Shown here: positions 32,916 through 46,232 of the stretch, piece after piece
Layout of the letters: each line of letters opens with the position of its first letter
Numbering within the stretch: the stretch's first letter is position 1
The notes under the pieces: model-generated
What the model saw: the letters and a program-made list of their open reading frames with translations, nothing else
The model's database searches: none
Told to the model about the DNA's origin: nothing
Source: Trichobilharzia szidati
Taxonomy: Eukaryota > Platyhelminthes > Trematoda > Strigeidida > Schistosomatidae
Assembly (NCBI GenBank): GCA_944472155.2
Contig: OX235271.1
Span: 119,851,329-119,915,328, forward strand
Direction of reading: 5' to 3'
DNA length: 64,000 bases
Translations under genes and position numbers: made by a program

Positions 32916-34204
32916 AGTGAGAAGTAGACATTTGTAAAAATATATTTGTGAAATCTCAGCGAGATTGAAATGAGTAATCAGATTGCGAACGAAACGTATT
33001 TGTATTACTTAAGATACTGAATTTAAAAATTTTGTTTGTGACATATTTGGTACAATATCGTTTTGGCGTTCCTTTGGACATGCAAGTGAATCAGCTTTCC
33101 TTTTAAAATCATATTAGTCTTTAATCCAAGCAAATGTGTTGTCATTTGTTTCGGTCGAACAAAGAGGAAGGAAACTGAAATACTTGGAAATACTTATCAT
33201 AATTTTCAAGAAATGCATTTTTATGCTTTCCCTTGATTCTCGAATAATAAATTCAAGCCTTATCAGCTGGCTTATCCACTGTATGATTTACAGAATCATC
33301 ATTTTTACTAACGTGAACTGCTTAACCAACTACACAGCCGATGATATAGAAGAGTTATGTATAAGGGAATGAGCCTCATAAGTGAAAATATTGGTTTCTA
33401 ATTCTTGTAACTTTTCATTAGAGGATGTTTTTTCATATGAACAAAAATCAAGCCATAAAGGGTTATCACTTCTTTGTCTGTAATGTGCTCATAGCCTATA
33501 AGAGAATTAATGCGAGTGGTTCAGATAACAAGAATATTCTTTTAAGAATCTCATATTCCTTATAAGTTGTAATTCTAGATCACTTATTGCAGTTGCTTGC
33601 ATGTTGGATTTAAATGAGCCTGTCATTTACGCATTTCCAGCACAAAGTTTAAGGACTCTTTATCTTACATTAAGACCTTTCTACTTAATCTAGCAATCGA
33701 CAAACATGTAAAACATGACTGTATGTATCTAACTACATTTCATTCAGCTAATTTACAAGTAGGATAATTTTACACATTTCGACAATTAGTTTTATTAGAG
33801 ATACTGAAGGTTACTCAAAATATTAAACCGATTTACGTGAAACACAGGATGATAATAATATTCAAATGTATTTGTAAGAGGTGACAATATATGTGTTGCT
33901 CTTTTGGATTAGATCAAGATTTCCAAAATAAATTACCAGTTTTATTTGTTATACTATTTTTCGTGATCAATGTAAGAGTAAGATAAAATAAAATTTATTC
34001 AAAATAAAAATCTCAGATTTCATCAGGTCATTCATAAGCACTGACCGATTCCAGAATGTATCATTTTCGAATTTATCTTTCTATGGATTAATCTGATATA
34101 TATTAAGTGAGTAACACCGAAGAAAATACACTTGAATTAATAGTCTTCATCTCCATTTTTTATTTCACAAACGTAGCATAATCTAATAAAGGTTTTCGTA
34201 TTTC
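32916..34204. other. No recognised feature
   Basis: AT-rich sequence between the possible LTR and the RTE end. The frame at 33136-33372 has no recognisable features. Confidence 0.3.
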
Positions 34205-34640
34205 CCAATGAATGAAACAAAAAATGTCAAATCAGTGCTTCTACATGATCCAGAGACTTGGCATGTTACGACAAACATTTCCAACAGTATGCTGTTGATT
34301 TTCATGTATAACTGTCTTCTCTGTGTCGATAGTGAAGTCCAAATGGCCGACCGCAAAGGACAAGCAACAAGGAACTCTGACGACGAACCAACCAAAGAAA
34401 CCTATTACCTAACAATTATGCAGAAGGAAATGGAGACGGACTGATCACACACTGAGGGGACCCTTGAGTGGCACCGAATATCAGGCTCCCGACTGGAACC
34501 ACACTGGGAAACAACGAGTCGGGTGCCTGAGTGTGACATGGAGGAGATTGTGTGAGATGGAAATGAAAGCTTGTGGATAGTCGTGGAGCCGGCTAGAGAA
34601 GACTGTGGAGGACAGAGGGGAATGGAGATGTCTTGTAGAA
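34205..34640 (+). mobile_element. RTE-like non-LTR element, 5'-truncated 3' end (copy A)
   Basis: Reads NVKSVLLHDPETWHVTT (the family's VLLYGSETWRVT motif), then, after frameshifts, HTLRGPLSGTEYQAPDWNHT, GKQRVGCLSVTWRRLCEMEM, and DRGEWRCLVEALC. This is the conserved C-terminal tail of RTE-clade polyproteins. Bases 34311-34618 are almost identical to 39819-40126. Confidence 0.75.
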
Positions 34641-36091
34641 GCTCTGTTTCTCACTACTAATAATTTAATGACACATAATCGATAGAAAATGAGATTAGAT
34701 ATCTTTTGATAATTACCAAATACATGCAAAATATTGACTTTAGAGTAGATCATGTGCATTATAATATCTGGTTGCCAGTTAATTCGCTGTTCTCTTCACA
34801 GTAACAGCAGTGTTTTGAGAACTACGTTGAAATTATCTCAAACCTTGAGACTCACTGCTCCGGTTTCAAATTTGTTAACAGTCTTAACAGACTAAAAGAT
34901 CAAATTCAAATTTGTTTCATTTTATCAAACTCATGCTAATTCATTGTTTGAATTAGCATAAATTTCATTTAAAGACAAACTGTATGATTCTGTGGATAAA
35001 AAATCCACTTCAGTTCATACAGACAGCAATGGAAAAAGTACTTTTCCAAAGGTTAATTTACCAGTCTTCGTAAAATGATTTTTGTTACTTTTGCTTTCAA
35101 TGTATCTGTATTTGTGTGCTTTCAAAATTGAATCAAAGTTAGAGCGTGTTTTCTTTGCAGAACACGCAGCATAGAATTAGTCGGTGCAATGTGAACAATG
35201 TGTTTGTTAGTCAACTTTGACGCAGTTTTTCCGATATATCAACCAATGAATAAAGCACTTGTGAAGTTTGTAGCTTATATATTTACAGCTAAGTATATTT
35301 TAACATTTTGTAGTAGACATAAGTGCACGACACAATACATATCGCTGCATATGCACATTATCTTACAGAATGTCCAAATAAGACGGATTCTATCCATTGA
35401 CTAATGTTCACAGAGTCAGAAGGTACAGTTATATTAATACATTTATCTATATAGTTATAACACAGAGTGTCTTTTGGTGTTACACGTTGATGACTTGTTA
35501 GAACTGGTATTTCCTAGTGACTCAGGCACTGCATACAAATTTGAACGTGTTTCGTAATTTAAAATGTATCCAAAAAATACACATAATTCACGTTAAGTAT
35601 TAGACATTTTTCGGAATTCAATGAATCAAATACTGTGTATGAACACAGACTCTTCTTTCATACTAGTGAATATATGAAAAGATTCTTATAATTCTTCCTC
35701 ATTCGTTAGTTAGGCAAATCATGGTGACTTTGGTACCTTCCAGCCACTCCGGATTATTTTAATTCAGCACTTTTCTAGTTTCTACAGTAAGTATTGTTAG
35801 TCCATATATTACTTACTTTCAAAATGTTTCAAGTAAACTCTAAGATAACAGACTTTCATGAAATCAGAACTCGGATTAAAGTATGTAGTGTTTGAAACAG
35901 GGAACACTTCTGCACTTATCGGACATGCATGACTTTTCCTTTGTTATGATCATAAAAACCAGGTAAATGTTCTTCATATTGACTGTAATTTGTGATAACC
36001 CTGAATGGCAAGTATAAAATGAAGAAGTAACTAGGCTACTTGAATTTATTACCCCAGTATCCAAATTAAAATAAGGTTAGGTGATTTAATT
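34641..36091. other. No recognised feature
   Basis: AT-rich, without long or recognisable open frames. Confidence 0.3.
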
Positions 36092-36400
36092 TTCAAGTAT
36101 TGGTTTGTAGGGATTTTGTTTGATTGGTTGGAGGATTTCATCATGATCTGATATCGGTTAGAGAACCATTGAAAAACCTGGGAATACTGGAAAGCAGTTC
36201 TGTCAGCCTAGTTTAAGACTACTCAGTAGTACGCATCCAGGACCTTGTGGTTACAAGGCGAGCTGGCTCGTAGTCCATTAAGCCACTGTGACCCGATTCA
36301 ATGGCCAATGAATTCTAACTTCTGCCAATTCACGACATAGCATGGCCGCTAGCCAATAACTTAGGGGAGTATTTGTCTTCACACCCGACCTGCTGCACTT
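36092..36400 (-). mobile_element. Hammerhead SINE copy 5 with 5' extension, B-box deleted
   Basis: The tail (inverse of TTCAAGTATTGGTTTGTAGG), degenerate hammerhead (about 36184-36232) and A-box region (GCGAGCTGGCTCGTAGTCC, inverse, with a small duplication) are present. The B-box region between them is shortened. The 5' extension shared with the 12.5 kb palindrome continues to about 36400. Confidence 0.7.
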
Positions 36401-39400
36401 TACGTTGCATAAAATAATCTTATCCGTCGTCACACCTGTATTTAAGTCAAAATCGTCTACCTTAGTAACCATTTTAGTTATTTAATGCTTCACATAGTTT
36501 TCTCTTGGTCTGTGAAATTGGATAGGAGTATATTTGAACTTCTTATTTGTAAAATTTAAGCGTAAAATAATTTTAAGCAACTCGAGAAAGCTTAAACTTT
36601 GGTAATGTGTTGTTATAGTGACGTAAGAAAAGCTATGGCAGTAATTTACGTTGGTCTGTTCCCAGAGAATTTTAGTAACAATATAAACAAACTCCAAAAT
36701 CTATTGTAACGAAATTCATAAAAGTAAGTGAAGTATGAAATTCTCTGTTAATGAGTTTTTTTTCTGTCGAATTTGGATGTGTTACATACCAGGTGAACAC
36801 AATATGCACTGGAAAATTTAGCAAGTTATTTATACGGTGATAAGGTAAGTAGACTGTTCAATTCGTTTCTTTTACAATATGGTGAGTATATTTTGACATA
36901 TGTTTATGGGATAAGTTAACTGTATGTTTCTTCTTTTCAATCCACGCTGAATTCTTTCATCAACAAGAAATAAGCATGCTGTCTTGTAAGTTTCTCTTAC
37001 TGTAACAATGATGTAATCTTTTAAATTGACGTTTCATTCTCAATTGAAGGTTTAGTTTTATTGTGGTAGAATCAAATAGATAATTTTATTCTTTCTCACT
37101 AATATAAACTAATTTAAGATTAAATCTTAATTTTTTGAATTTCATATCTAGTCTGGTTACATTTTAGTGCGAAAGGAAAAATCTACAGCAGTTCTGCAGT
37201 CCAGTTGCAGTTTGATGCTGTCAGCCATGACTACTTTGGATTTAGTTTACTGTGAAAGGATTATATCATGTTTGGCCCAGTTTTCAAGTTTATGAAATAC
37301 CCGTATTTTAAATGATATTTCATCCTTCAAATAATGAAATCTGATTATCAAGAATGGTTGATGATGTTATGTGAACGTGTTTCAGCAAAGCCAACGCTAA
37401 AACCACAAAGAGTTTTCAGCACACTGCTTGGATAAATGTGCTACAAAATGTAATCAATCAATCGAACTAACACATCACCTCATATTTCCCAAAATACTAT
37501 CCGCCAAACAAGGTTTGTTCAGAGGTCAACAGACTTACATTTTGGGAGATTTCAAATACTAGTTTTAGATTGTACTTCATTGAGGACTTCCGGCATAGCT
37601 TTATCGAAATTGCTTTCCATCTGACTCTATGGCCACACACTTAGAGCTGCATTATATCATTTCAAAATCTGTGTTACGGTAAATGTAAGAGTGGAAGCTG
37701 TTTCCCCTCCTACTGGTCTTATGAACAACTGAAATGTATTTAAAATCGTGCATTTAGTATAAACTGTAATCTATTATTGTTTTGCTTCAGGAGATTCTTA
37801 ACAAATTGATATTGATATGCTCCTTGTGGTAATGCATCTAGAAGAATCAATATTTCACTGAGCCCTTAGTCTACACAGAAGAAATCGTCAAAGTCATTCC
37901 ATAGCTTCAGACTGTGCGATGCGACAAATAGCTAGTCTTAAGAGTTTTAATGATTTCATTGCGTAGAATATAAATTTATAAATCCAGTTAAGTACTGAAG
38001 TACTAACTGACTCCGTGCACTATCCTATTTTCCCATTTGTATTCTGCACTAGAGAGCAGTTAATACAATATGCAGTAAACGATTTTTTTTATTATTTCAC
38101 GTCACATATGTACTGAGGCCTGTATCGTGTATTCAGCAATACAAAAAAAAGATAAGGAACCTGTTCAAATTGAATGTAAAAATTGAGTTTATGAATATAA
38201 ACTTGGGATAAGAAAATCTACCATATATGATTTTTTGTCGTTCAAATAAGAGATTTAGCAGCACAGTTGTCTCTACTATTTGGTTATTTTCATTTCGTCA
38301 GAATATCGCCGAAAGTAAACCAGTTAAAAGTATGGGAAAGAAACGGAAATTATGAAAACTCCAGAGGATAAAATTCTTTGTTTTATCATCCAGTTTCACA
38401 AAGACTTATCAAACAGGTAATCAAGTATAAGGATAAAACTTGGGTACTGTGGTAGAATATAACTCCATTATGGAGCAAACTTTATTTTGATAAGTCACAC
38501 AGTGTTGTAGAGCAATATTTACTGATGAACACGCTTCGAGCAAAAATTATTCCTCATAATCATATCAAGGTACTCACTCACACAACTTTCTTGTTTCATT
38601 TATATACATGAGTGAAAATTGATTCGACATTTGATAAAATCAAAAAAAGATAAAGTACATTCGAAAATAATATTAGTGTTATCAGTCACATACAGTAAGA
38701 TGGGAAATAAGATATTTTTCTAACGAAAATAAGTAACTTGTTAGAATGTTATAGTGTGAATTGAATACATGTTAACATTATTTATTATCCTCTGATTTGA
38801 CTGGTAATAATATCTTCCATATTTCTGGTATCTGCGTTGAGTCACTTCTATTGCATGTGTTGGGTGTAGATTATTCGATGAACCAGGATTCAATAATTTT
38901 GACTCTGTCCCACCCACCCTATTGTGTGGTTGCGTGTTAATGCATGCAGTGCAATTGCTGAGTTTCTTTCTAAATTACTCATCTTCATGGGATCAATCAT
39001 TCTAACCTTAGCTAAATTCTTATGTTCTGATAATCTCACTAATGAAATTCATATACATTTCGAAATTTTCATAATTATAACGGATGGATGGAAAATATGT
39101 GCAAAAAACGCATGGAGTATATGTGCATGTATTTCATTGACAAGTAAGTAGCTGATATACTAATTCACTTTTATTTCATGCTTTTTCTATCTATTTCAAT
39201 AATTAACTGACTCAAAAAAGAACCTATTTTAACAGAAAACAAGTAATCTTATCTAACAGAAATGTCATAAATTTTGACTTTACATATACTTGTAAAACCT
39301 ATTAACATCTTTGTCCATGTATGATAACAATAAATGAGATTGTGTTGTTTTCATAAGGATGTAAGTATAAATTATTCACATATTCACATGCATTATTAAC

Positions 39401-39774
39401 ATTCTGAAATAACTTACTCTCGCTCTCTCTCTCTCTGATCAAATGTTGTAAGTCTAACCGATTAGAATGTTTGTGATTATTATTTGCGTATAATTTGTTG
39501 ACAAGGTTAATCAATAATTAATAATTTGTAGGATTCTCTATTCTCTTAACATTAAGTGAATGAATTAAATTTACGAGTAACCTATTTTAAGGGTGCTTTT
39601 TATGAAATTCCAAAGTGGTTTCACCAAAAGTGTGTAGTCGAGTTTGTTATGACATGCTAAATTAGACAGACTTTCCACAATTAGAAATCGGCTACATTCA
39701 ACATAAAGATTACTATTGAGATTTCCAACAGTAATATAAGGTCATTGTTTCTGTATGATTTAGAGAGGGTGTGT
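36401..39774. other. No recognised feature
   Basis: About 3.4 kb of AT-rich sequence. A (CT)n run lies at 39417-39437. The frames at 36482-36697, 38924-39151 and 39302-39514 show no family resemblance. Confidence 0.3.
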
Positions 39775-40150
39775 CACGATAAGCATTTACCACACGATGC
39801 TATTGACATTTATGCATAACTGTCTTCTCTGTGTCGATAGTGAAGTCCAAATGGCCGACCGCAAAGGACAAGCAACAAGGAACTCTGACGACGAACCAAC
39901 CAAAGAAACCTATTACCTAACAATTATGCAGAAGGAAATGGAGACGGACTGATCACACACTGAGGGGACCCTTGAGTGGCACCGAATATCAGGCTCCCGA
40001 CTGGAACCACACTGGGAAACAACGAGTCGGGTGCCTGAGTGTGACATGGAGGAGATTGTGTGAGATGGAAATGAAAGCTTGTGGATAGTCGTCGAGCCGG
40101 CTAGAGAAGACTGTGGAGGACAGAGCGGAATATGGATATGCTGCTGAAGC
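39775..40150 (+). mobile_element. RTE-like non-LTR element, 5'-truncated 3' end (copy B)
   Basis: Same content and same disabling changes as copy A at 34205-34640. Similarity is near-complete from 39819 to 40126 and then breaks off, with different flanks on both sides. Confidence 0.75.
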
Positions 40151-43100
40151 CCGAAATTCTATTCGAACCCAACAGGACGACAAAAGTGTAATGATCACTG
40201 TTTATGAGTTTAAACAACATCAAAGAATTTAAAATATATGCATGCTTGACTTTGATTTATGAGGCAACAGTCATTTTTGTGACTAGTGTAAGTAAATAAT
40301 GAGTGGTAAGTCGTGAAATGGTTTACCATCTTTAATGAGAAGTTTGTACTATTTTTTAAATAATATAAACATTACATTAAGCAGTTATTACGAAAGAAAG
40401 TTATCCTACATACATACAGAAATTATCTTAGGTTTTAAGTCAGTTTATTGAAAGTCAAAGTAGTTTGGGTCTTCAGTTAGAGTAAAAGTTAAATGAAAGA
40501 TCCATATTACTTGGAAAATACGGTAAAATATCACTAGAGGATTAAAATGTCGGTTTGCAATAACTCTTCGGGAATACATTCAATTTAACCGATGAATCCA
40601 CTTCTAATGGCTGTGAATACATCGAATATTGGAAGCGGTCACTATAATGATACACTTCATCATGGGGCAGCCATTATACTGTAGCATGATTCATAAACAC
40701 CTTCCACATAACTGGGAGGTTCCAAATCCATTGCGTTTTCTAAAGCTAAATATCTTGTCTGTCTGTTAAAAAACAGTTCCCATTTGCGAAACAAACAAAC
40801 TACAAAGAAATTATATTCATAAGATAAATTTTCGTTTTCAATATACGATTCTTCATCTCATTTCTTACAGAAGACTGAAAATGTCTACTTTTTATGGCAA
40901 CCTACTTGTCCTTCCATTACTTCAGTGAATGGGATGGAGTCATCGACCTGATGTATCTTTAACATATGCTTGAATTTGCTACTTAAATACAAGTAATAAG
41001 CAGGAATAGTACATATATATATAATATTAGTGTTATCACTGGAAAAAGAGCGTAACAACTTTGTCGAACGGTCACAAAAATATGAAATTATGTAGTTAAA
41101 AGGGTAAACTTTGAACTAGTTACTGATAATGTAGTAAAAATATCCAGATACAACATTCAGTAATGAACTTGTTCAGATGTCATAAAGATGCTAACCGACT
41201 CAGTTTTAATGACGCTTAGCTACTGTCATTATCCTGGTTGTCATTTTTGAATAAGAAGTGAAAATGTTGGACGGATTTACTCCATGAATGAAAATGAGAG
41301 ACACTTTCAATTCATTCATTTTTATCAGCATAATAAATAAATAAGTGATGGTTAATTGTTTGTTTTAGATTGACTAGACCTTTGAAATATAACTCTTTTT
41401 TACTGCTTATTATCCACAAACCCTTTGTCTTTCAGATGTTACTAACAGTAAAATAGCACCCATTTCGTTGATTAGATTTTTAGTAGGTGTAAAATCTTCT
41501 GTCCATCCCGTTGCATGTAACCAAGTCAATGATTATAAACTCTGTTTTTACGATGCACAGTAACATAATATGGTATCTTGACGATGTTTATTTTCTCGAT
41601 TCAATTTTCCCGTAGCAGTTCAATGGTACACTGATATAAAGGTGTGTTCCACGAAAATTACACTAAATGCCTTAAGATTTATTTAGTCAGATGGGAAGGT
41701 TTTCAGGCACTTGATTGAATTTCACTAGAAAAATCATATTTCAGATGTCTTCAGAACACTCACTTATCACACCGAGTTAACAAGTTCAGTAATAAAATCA
41801 TTTGAACAACTGTGGTTGGAAAGACTGCTTGGTCATTTTAACTCAGACTAATTTTTATCAAACAGGTTCGAATAAATAAAATTTTAATTATTTAAGCTAT
41901 TATAAATCTTTAACTTCTTTATAAATGTGCCAAAAATGACTACTGGTTGTCCTACAAATCCGAAATTTTTCTTATATTTTCATCTCGAAAGCACTATTTA
42001 ACAAGTCAATTAAAGTATATTTTCAGTTGCTAACTGTAATTAAGTAATTAATAGTATACATGGAAATCTTCCTCTCCACACCGTTAAACAGAGTTTTATT
42101 AATTTGTCAAATTTCAGTCTAGAGTATTCTGTATCACAGACGTTTGAAGGAGAAGTAGAAATAAAATGACGTTTGACAAATTGAAAATCAAATTTTCTGG
42201 TTACCGAGTATTATCAGTCAGTTTTAGTTATAAAGAAAATCCGAGTTTGTCTTTTTTTGATAGTGACTTAGTGTATACCCTTTTCAATATGAGAACTTGC
42301 GTAGAAGAATCAGTAATATTAGTAGTAGCAAAACAGTTTATGGAGGAATAGTGTGTGTATACTAATCTAAATCCAATGACCATTCAGTTATTCAATTAAA
42401 GGACTAATAACTGTTAATATCACGTTTTGTAATGTAACTGGTCTTTAGTTACACTATTCATGTAACTAAAAAACTCATGATAGTTGTTATTAGTGCACTG
42501 AGTATGTTGGGAAAAACCACTTTATTATGAAACTGGAAAGCCACTTTTCGTATCAAGGATAAGATAAACAGCTTAACTACTGTCAAACACATAGAACACA
42601 TATCCAGACACAGCAAGTTTTATTGATTCCATATCGAAAATTAAATATCAGTCGGGTTAGTAGGAAAGAATGGTGCGATCTCAATTATTTTGTAATCGAA
42701 TAGTCAATATATTCTTTGGTTACGGTGAGACCTTAATTAACTAGTAGTTATTCGGCAATTTAAAGCAGCAAATTAAACGACTTTCAGAAGAAAGAAAAAG
42801 CAGTGAATCTGCGCTAATTCATTCTATTTATTCAAATTAAGTTTTACATTCAGTAACTGGTAATGTAGGTTTATGAAATGTTTTTACTTGTGATGGAAAG
42901 GATTTCTACATTTAGTTGAATTTTTGACGGTGACTAATCAGGTTATTTACATACTGTGTCAATGCAACCTGATAGATACAAAAACGTTTTATTTACTCAT
43001 ATTTGTTTGGAGATAACCTTTGTTAAACAAAGAGAAAACCAAGTGTTTATATTGTGAAGAATAATACTTACTCAAGTGCTTGAAAATACGAGTATTGTCC

Positions 43101-43950
43101 TAAAGACCTCTAATGAGTAACATTGTGTTTAAATTTAACAATGAATGAAAATGTAACTAATAACAGCATGTTGTTGGTGCATGTCAAAGAGTTAGTACAT
43201 CTGTCTACACAACCTGTTTATAATATCTGTAAGTCTATATATTATGAATTAGAATATTACATCACACTTTTATTTCAAAGGAATAAAATCATTTATATTG
43301 ACAATGATTACCACTTTTGTAGAAATGTGTTGGCTTACTTGAATAGTACACAATAAATCCTTTCCAAAATGAAATGAGAATTTATCTTTCTTTTCCAGTT
43401 TAATTTATTAGACTTAAATCCTAAAAAAAATTGAATTACATTTACAACTTTATAAAATTATAATCTCATTCAACCAATCATCAATTAGAGAATGGATAAA
43501 CCAATCAAAGAAACACCCCGAAATACTTCATCTTTAATACAGAATAGCAGAAATATGTATGGATATTTTTTATCATAAAAATAGATGCACACTCATCCCC
43601 CATTTGAGACAAGCTCATAAAAAAATATAATATGTACTTGATTAACAAAATAAAGAAGTAACAAAATAGACTGTTTCTTGTTTTTCCATACTAGTAACTG
43701 ATAGATACAAATTTTTAGAGTATTCAAGACCTCTAAGTATGATGAAAAGAGTATTTCTGGTGTCTGAAGCCGAAGGTTTTCGGTGTAAGCTAACATCTTT
43801 CCACGGAAAAATAAGAAAATATCGCAAACAGTAAATGCAAGACTATGATATGAATTTAAGATAAACAAAACTTTGGTTGGTTTCCAGTGATATACATTAC
43901 AGATACGTCTATTAATATAAACCATTTTAAAGACTTCTCCTTTATTTTTC
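40151..43950. other. No recognised feature
   Basis: About 3.8 kb of AT-rich sequence without repeats or exons that I can support. The 119-codon minus-strand frame at 43593-43952 is the longest unassigned frame, but it is low in complexity (many Ile, Leu, Phe, Tyr) and is probably chance. Confidence 0.3.
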
Positions 43951-44190
43951 AATAGTTAGTTTGTAAGGATTGGATTTGTTTTTACGAATTGATCACGGAT
44001 TGATATCAGTCAGAGAACCGTTGAAAACCAGGGAGAACTGGACAGCTGTTTGGGGATCATCGGCAGTACGCACCCAGTTCCAGGGTTCGAACCCAGGACC
44101 TTCTGGTTACAAGGCGAGCTCGTGGCTGAATGGTATACGGTTTTCAATTGTTTTCTAACTGATATTAATCCGTGATCAACCCGTAAAAAC
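43951..44190 (-). mobile_element. Hammerhead SINE copy 6, fold-back form
   Basis: On the minus strand, A-box (CGAGCTCGCCTTGTAACC), B-box (GGGTTCGAACCC) and a shortened hammerhead segment are followed by the SINE tail. The last part of the tail, 43978-44029, is repeated in inverse at 44139-44190 upstream of the head, so the copy forms a hairpin with 52-base arms. Confidence 0.75.
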
Positions 44191-44640
44191 TACTCCTTTA
44201 ACCCATTTGCTCTAGAATCCTATGAAAACGCAACTTCACTGTCGGATGTCAGAAATATTAATTAGCTATCTTTAGATGTCACAGAATAGTGCTGTAGTAA
44301 ATATCCGATTTTTATAAGAAATATTGGTCATAATGTTGCCAAGTGGTACCATATATTGCAGTAATATACGCTTGCACTATGTAGGCAACTTAATCACCAT
44401 AGCTTATGTTCGTAATCTGGATGGGAAATTAAGGTAAAAACAATTTAAATGATGAACAGTCTGAAATGATTCTCTGAATATCATTTCAGAAAAACAATTT
44501 TCATAATATTCTCTGTGGTTATTGTGAGAATTTATTATGAATCTAAACAGCCTCAGACGAAAAGTCTTAATGGCAATATATTAATTTGTATGAATTATAT
44601 ATACATATATATAAAAATCTTTATTCTGAAATTACAAACA
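44191..44640. other. No recognised feature
   Basis: AT-rich sequence between SINE copy 6 and the Penelope 3' untranslated region. Confidence 0.3.
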
Positions 44641-44649
44641 GTAACTCAG

Positions 44650-46232
44650 CAATTCCGTCAAAGTATTCATTGTACTTGACAAAGCCTTGTGTCCTTCAGA
44701 TCAAGGTGATGCTGTTCATTGCTGGGATAGCCATGACGGAATGTTATAATAAATACTGAAAACATTTGTCGACAGAACCCATTTTCATACAACTGGTTCC
44801 CTTGATAAATTTCGATAAAGAAAGAAAGACGAAATTTGCAGTATAAAATGATATCATTCTATTTCACAGGTTCTCATCAGCTGCAGACTACCTGAAATTA
44901 CAATGGTTATATAAATGATAATAACATACTTTAATGTTTGAGTAGTAGTAGAGAAGAGATAAAATTGACGCATCCAAAAAAGAATGAAAGCATTACAATT
45001 TTTAGTTTAAGTTATCATCATCAATTTATACACTTTCAGAGTTGAAAAGAGGGGGGAGGGGTAAGACAGAAAACAGAAAAATTGATTAACAGAAACAGTG
45101 TTAGCTTGTAGGTTCACATGGCAACTCCAAAAAACAAAAACATTTACAGTTTATAAGATTGAGATTTGCTCAGTGAGTTGAGATCACTGAATTAGATGAC
45201 TAATCAAAATCAAAATTCAGTTACCAAGGGAGTGAGAGGTTAATCACACTCTCTTTCTGTATGCATAAGTCTGGTTTAAATCGTTTGATTGCGATCGCTT
45301 CGGCAAATCGTAGTAAATTTGCTGTCCTTTGTCTATTTAATATTTTGAAGGACTTAGAAATCTCTACGAGATGTCCGGTATCAACAATATGTCTGGTAAT
45401 TGCACTCTGAGAATATTTGCTTCCTTTCAGGCATAGGTTTCTTGGAATATGTTCAGAAAACCGGATAGAAGCCCTTCTTTCTGTCCTTCCAATGTACTTG
45501 CTCCCGCAAGTGCACGTAAATTCATAAACGCAGTTGGAGGTGACATCAGCAGGGTATTTATCCAGTTTTGAGTGGATCATGGAAGGAGTGGTGTTGTATA
45601 CTGTTATGAGTTTTGCTGCCGGGAAGCTTCTATTTATTGCTCCTTTCAGTCTTCTGTCAATCTTTTGTGAAACTGCATCTCCTTTGAATGGGAGACAAAT
45701 AAACACTTTTTTCTTTTCTACAGTTGGATGCTTTTCTTTCTTATCTTTTTCTCTGCTATACTTCTGTATAAATCCTTTAGGGTATCCGTTTTCCCTCAGG
45801 CATTTCTCGACGAAATCTAGTTCTTCTTCGACCTTGTTTGGTGAACATAGCTTCCTGGCTCTGTCGTACAAAGTCCTCACTAATCCACGTTTATAGCTTA
45901 TGGGACAAAAGCTGTTATAGTGAAGATATTGTCCAGTCCAGGTTTCTTTTCTATAGATGGACTTTTCAATCATGCCTTCGTTTGTTCTTTTTACATTTAG
46001 ATCCAGGAAATTGAACTCATTTTTATGTTCATATTCCATGGTGAACTTGATATTTGGATGAATCTCATTCAAGCGATCATATAATGCCGATGCGTGATCC
46101 ATGTCGTTGCAAACAACAAATGTGTCATCAACATATCGGCGATAGTAGGTTGTTCCATTGATAGCAGAACTTAGTTGTGTCTGTTCAAGGTAGCCCATGA
46201 AGATATCAGCCAGGATAGGTCCCAGAGGTGAA
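44650..46232 (-). mobile_element. Penelope-like element, 3' half: reverse transcriptase end plus GIY-YIG endonuclease
   Basis: The open frame at 45221-46198 (325 residues from its first ATG) continues upstream to 46232 as SPLGPILADIF. YVDD at residues 22-25 is the catalytic reverse transcriptase box. FNFLDLNVKRT and SIYRKETWTGQYLHYNSFCP are the conserved thumb and linker. CVYEFTCTCGSKYIGRT at 223-239 is the GIY-YIG box, followed by RFSEHIPRN, RHIVDTGHLVE and AEAIAIKRFKPDLC, ending LSLPW. There are no stops in this half. About 570 bases of untranslated sequence follow on the minus strand; that end is approximate. It is separated from its own 5' half by an inversion at 46232. Confidence 0.9.

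Noticed and set aside
43593..43952. A 119-codon minus-strand frame with no repeat similarity
   Set aside because: Low-complexity hydrophobic composition, AT-driven, with no domain and no splice context.
45534..45896. A 120-codon plus-strand frame
   Set aside because: It is antisense to the Penelope reverse transcriptase/endonuclease frame.
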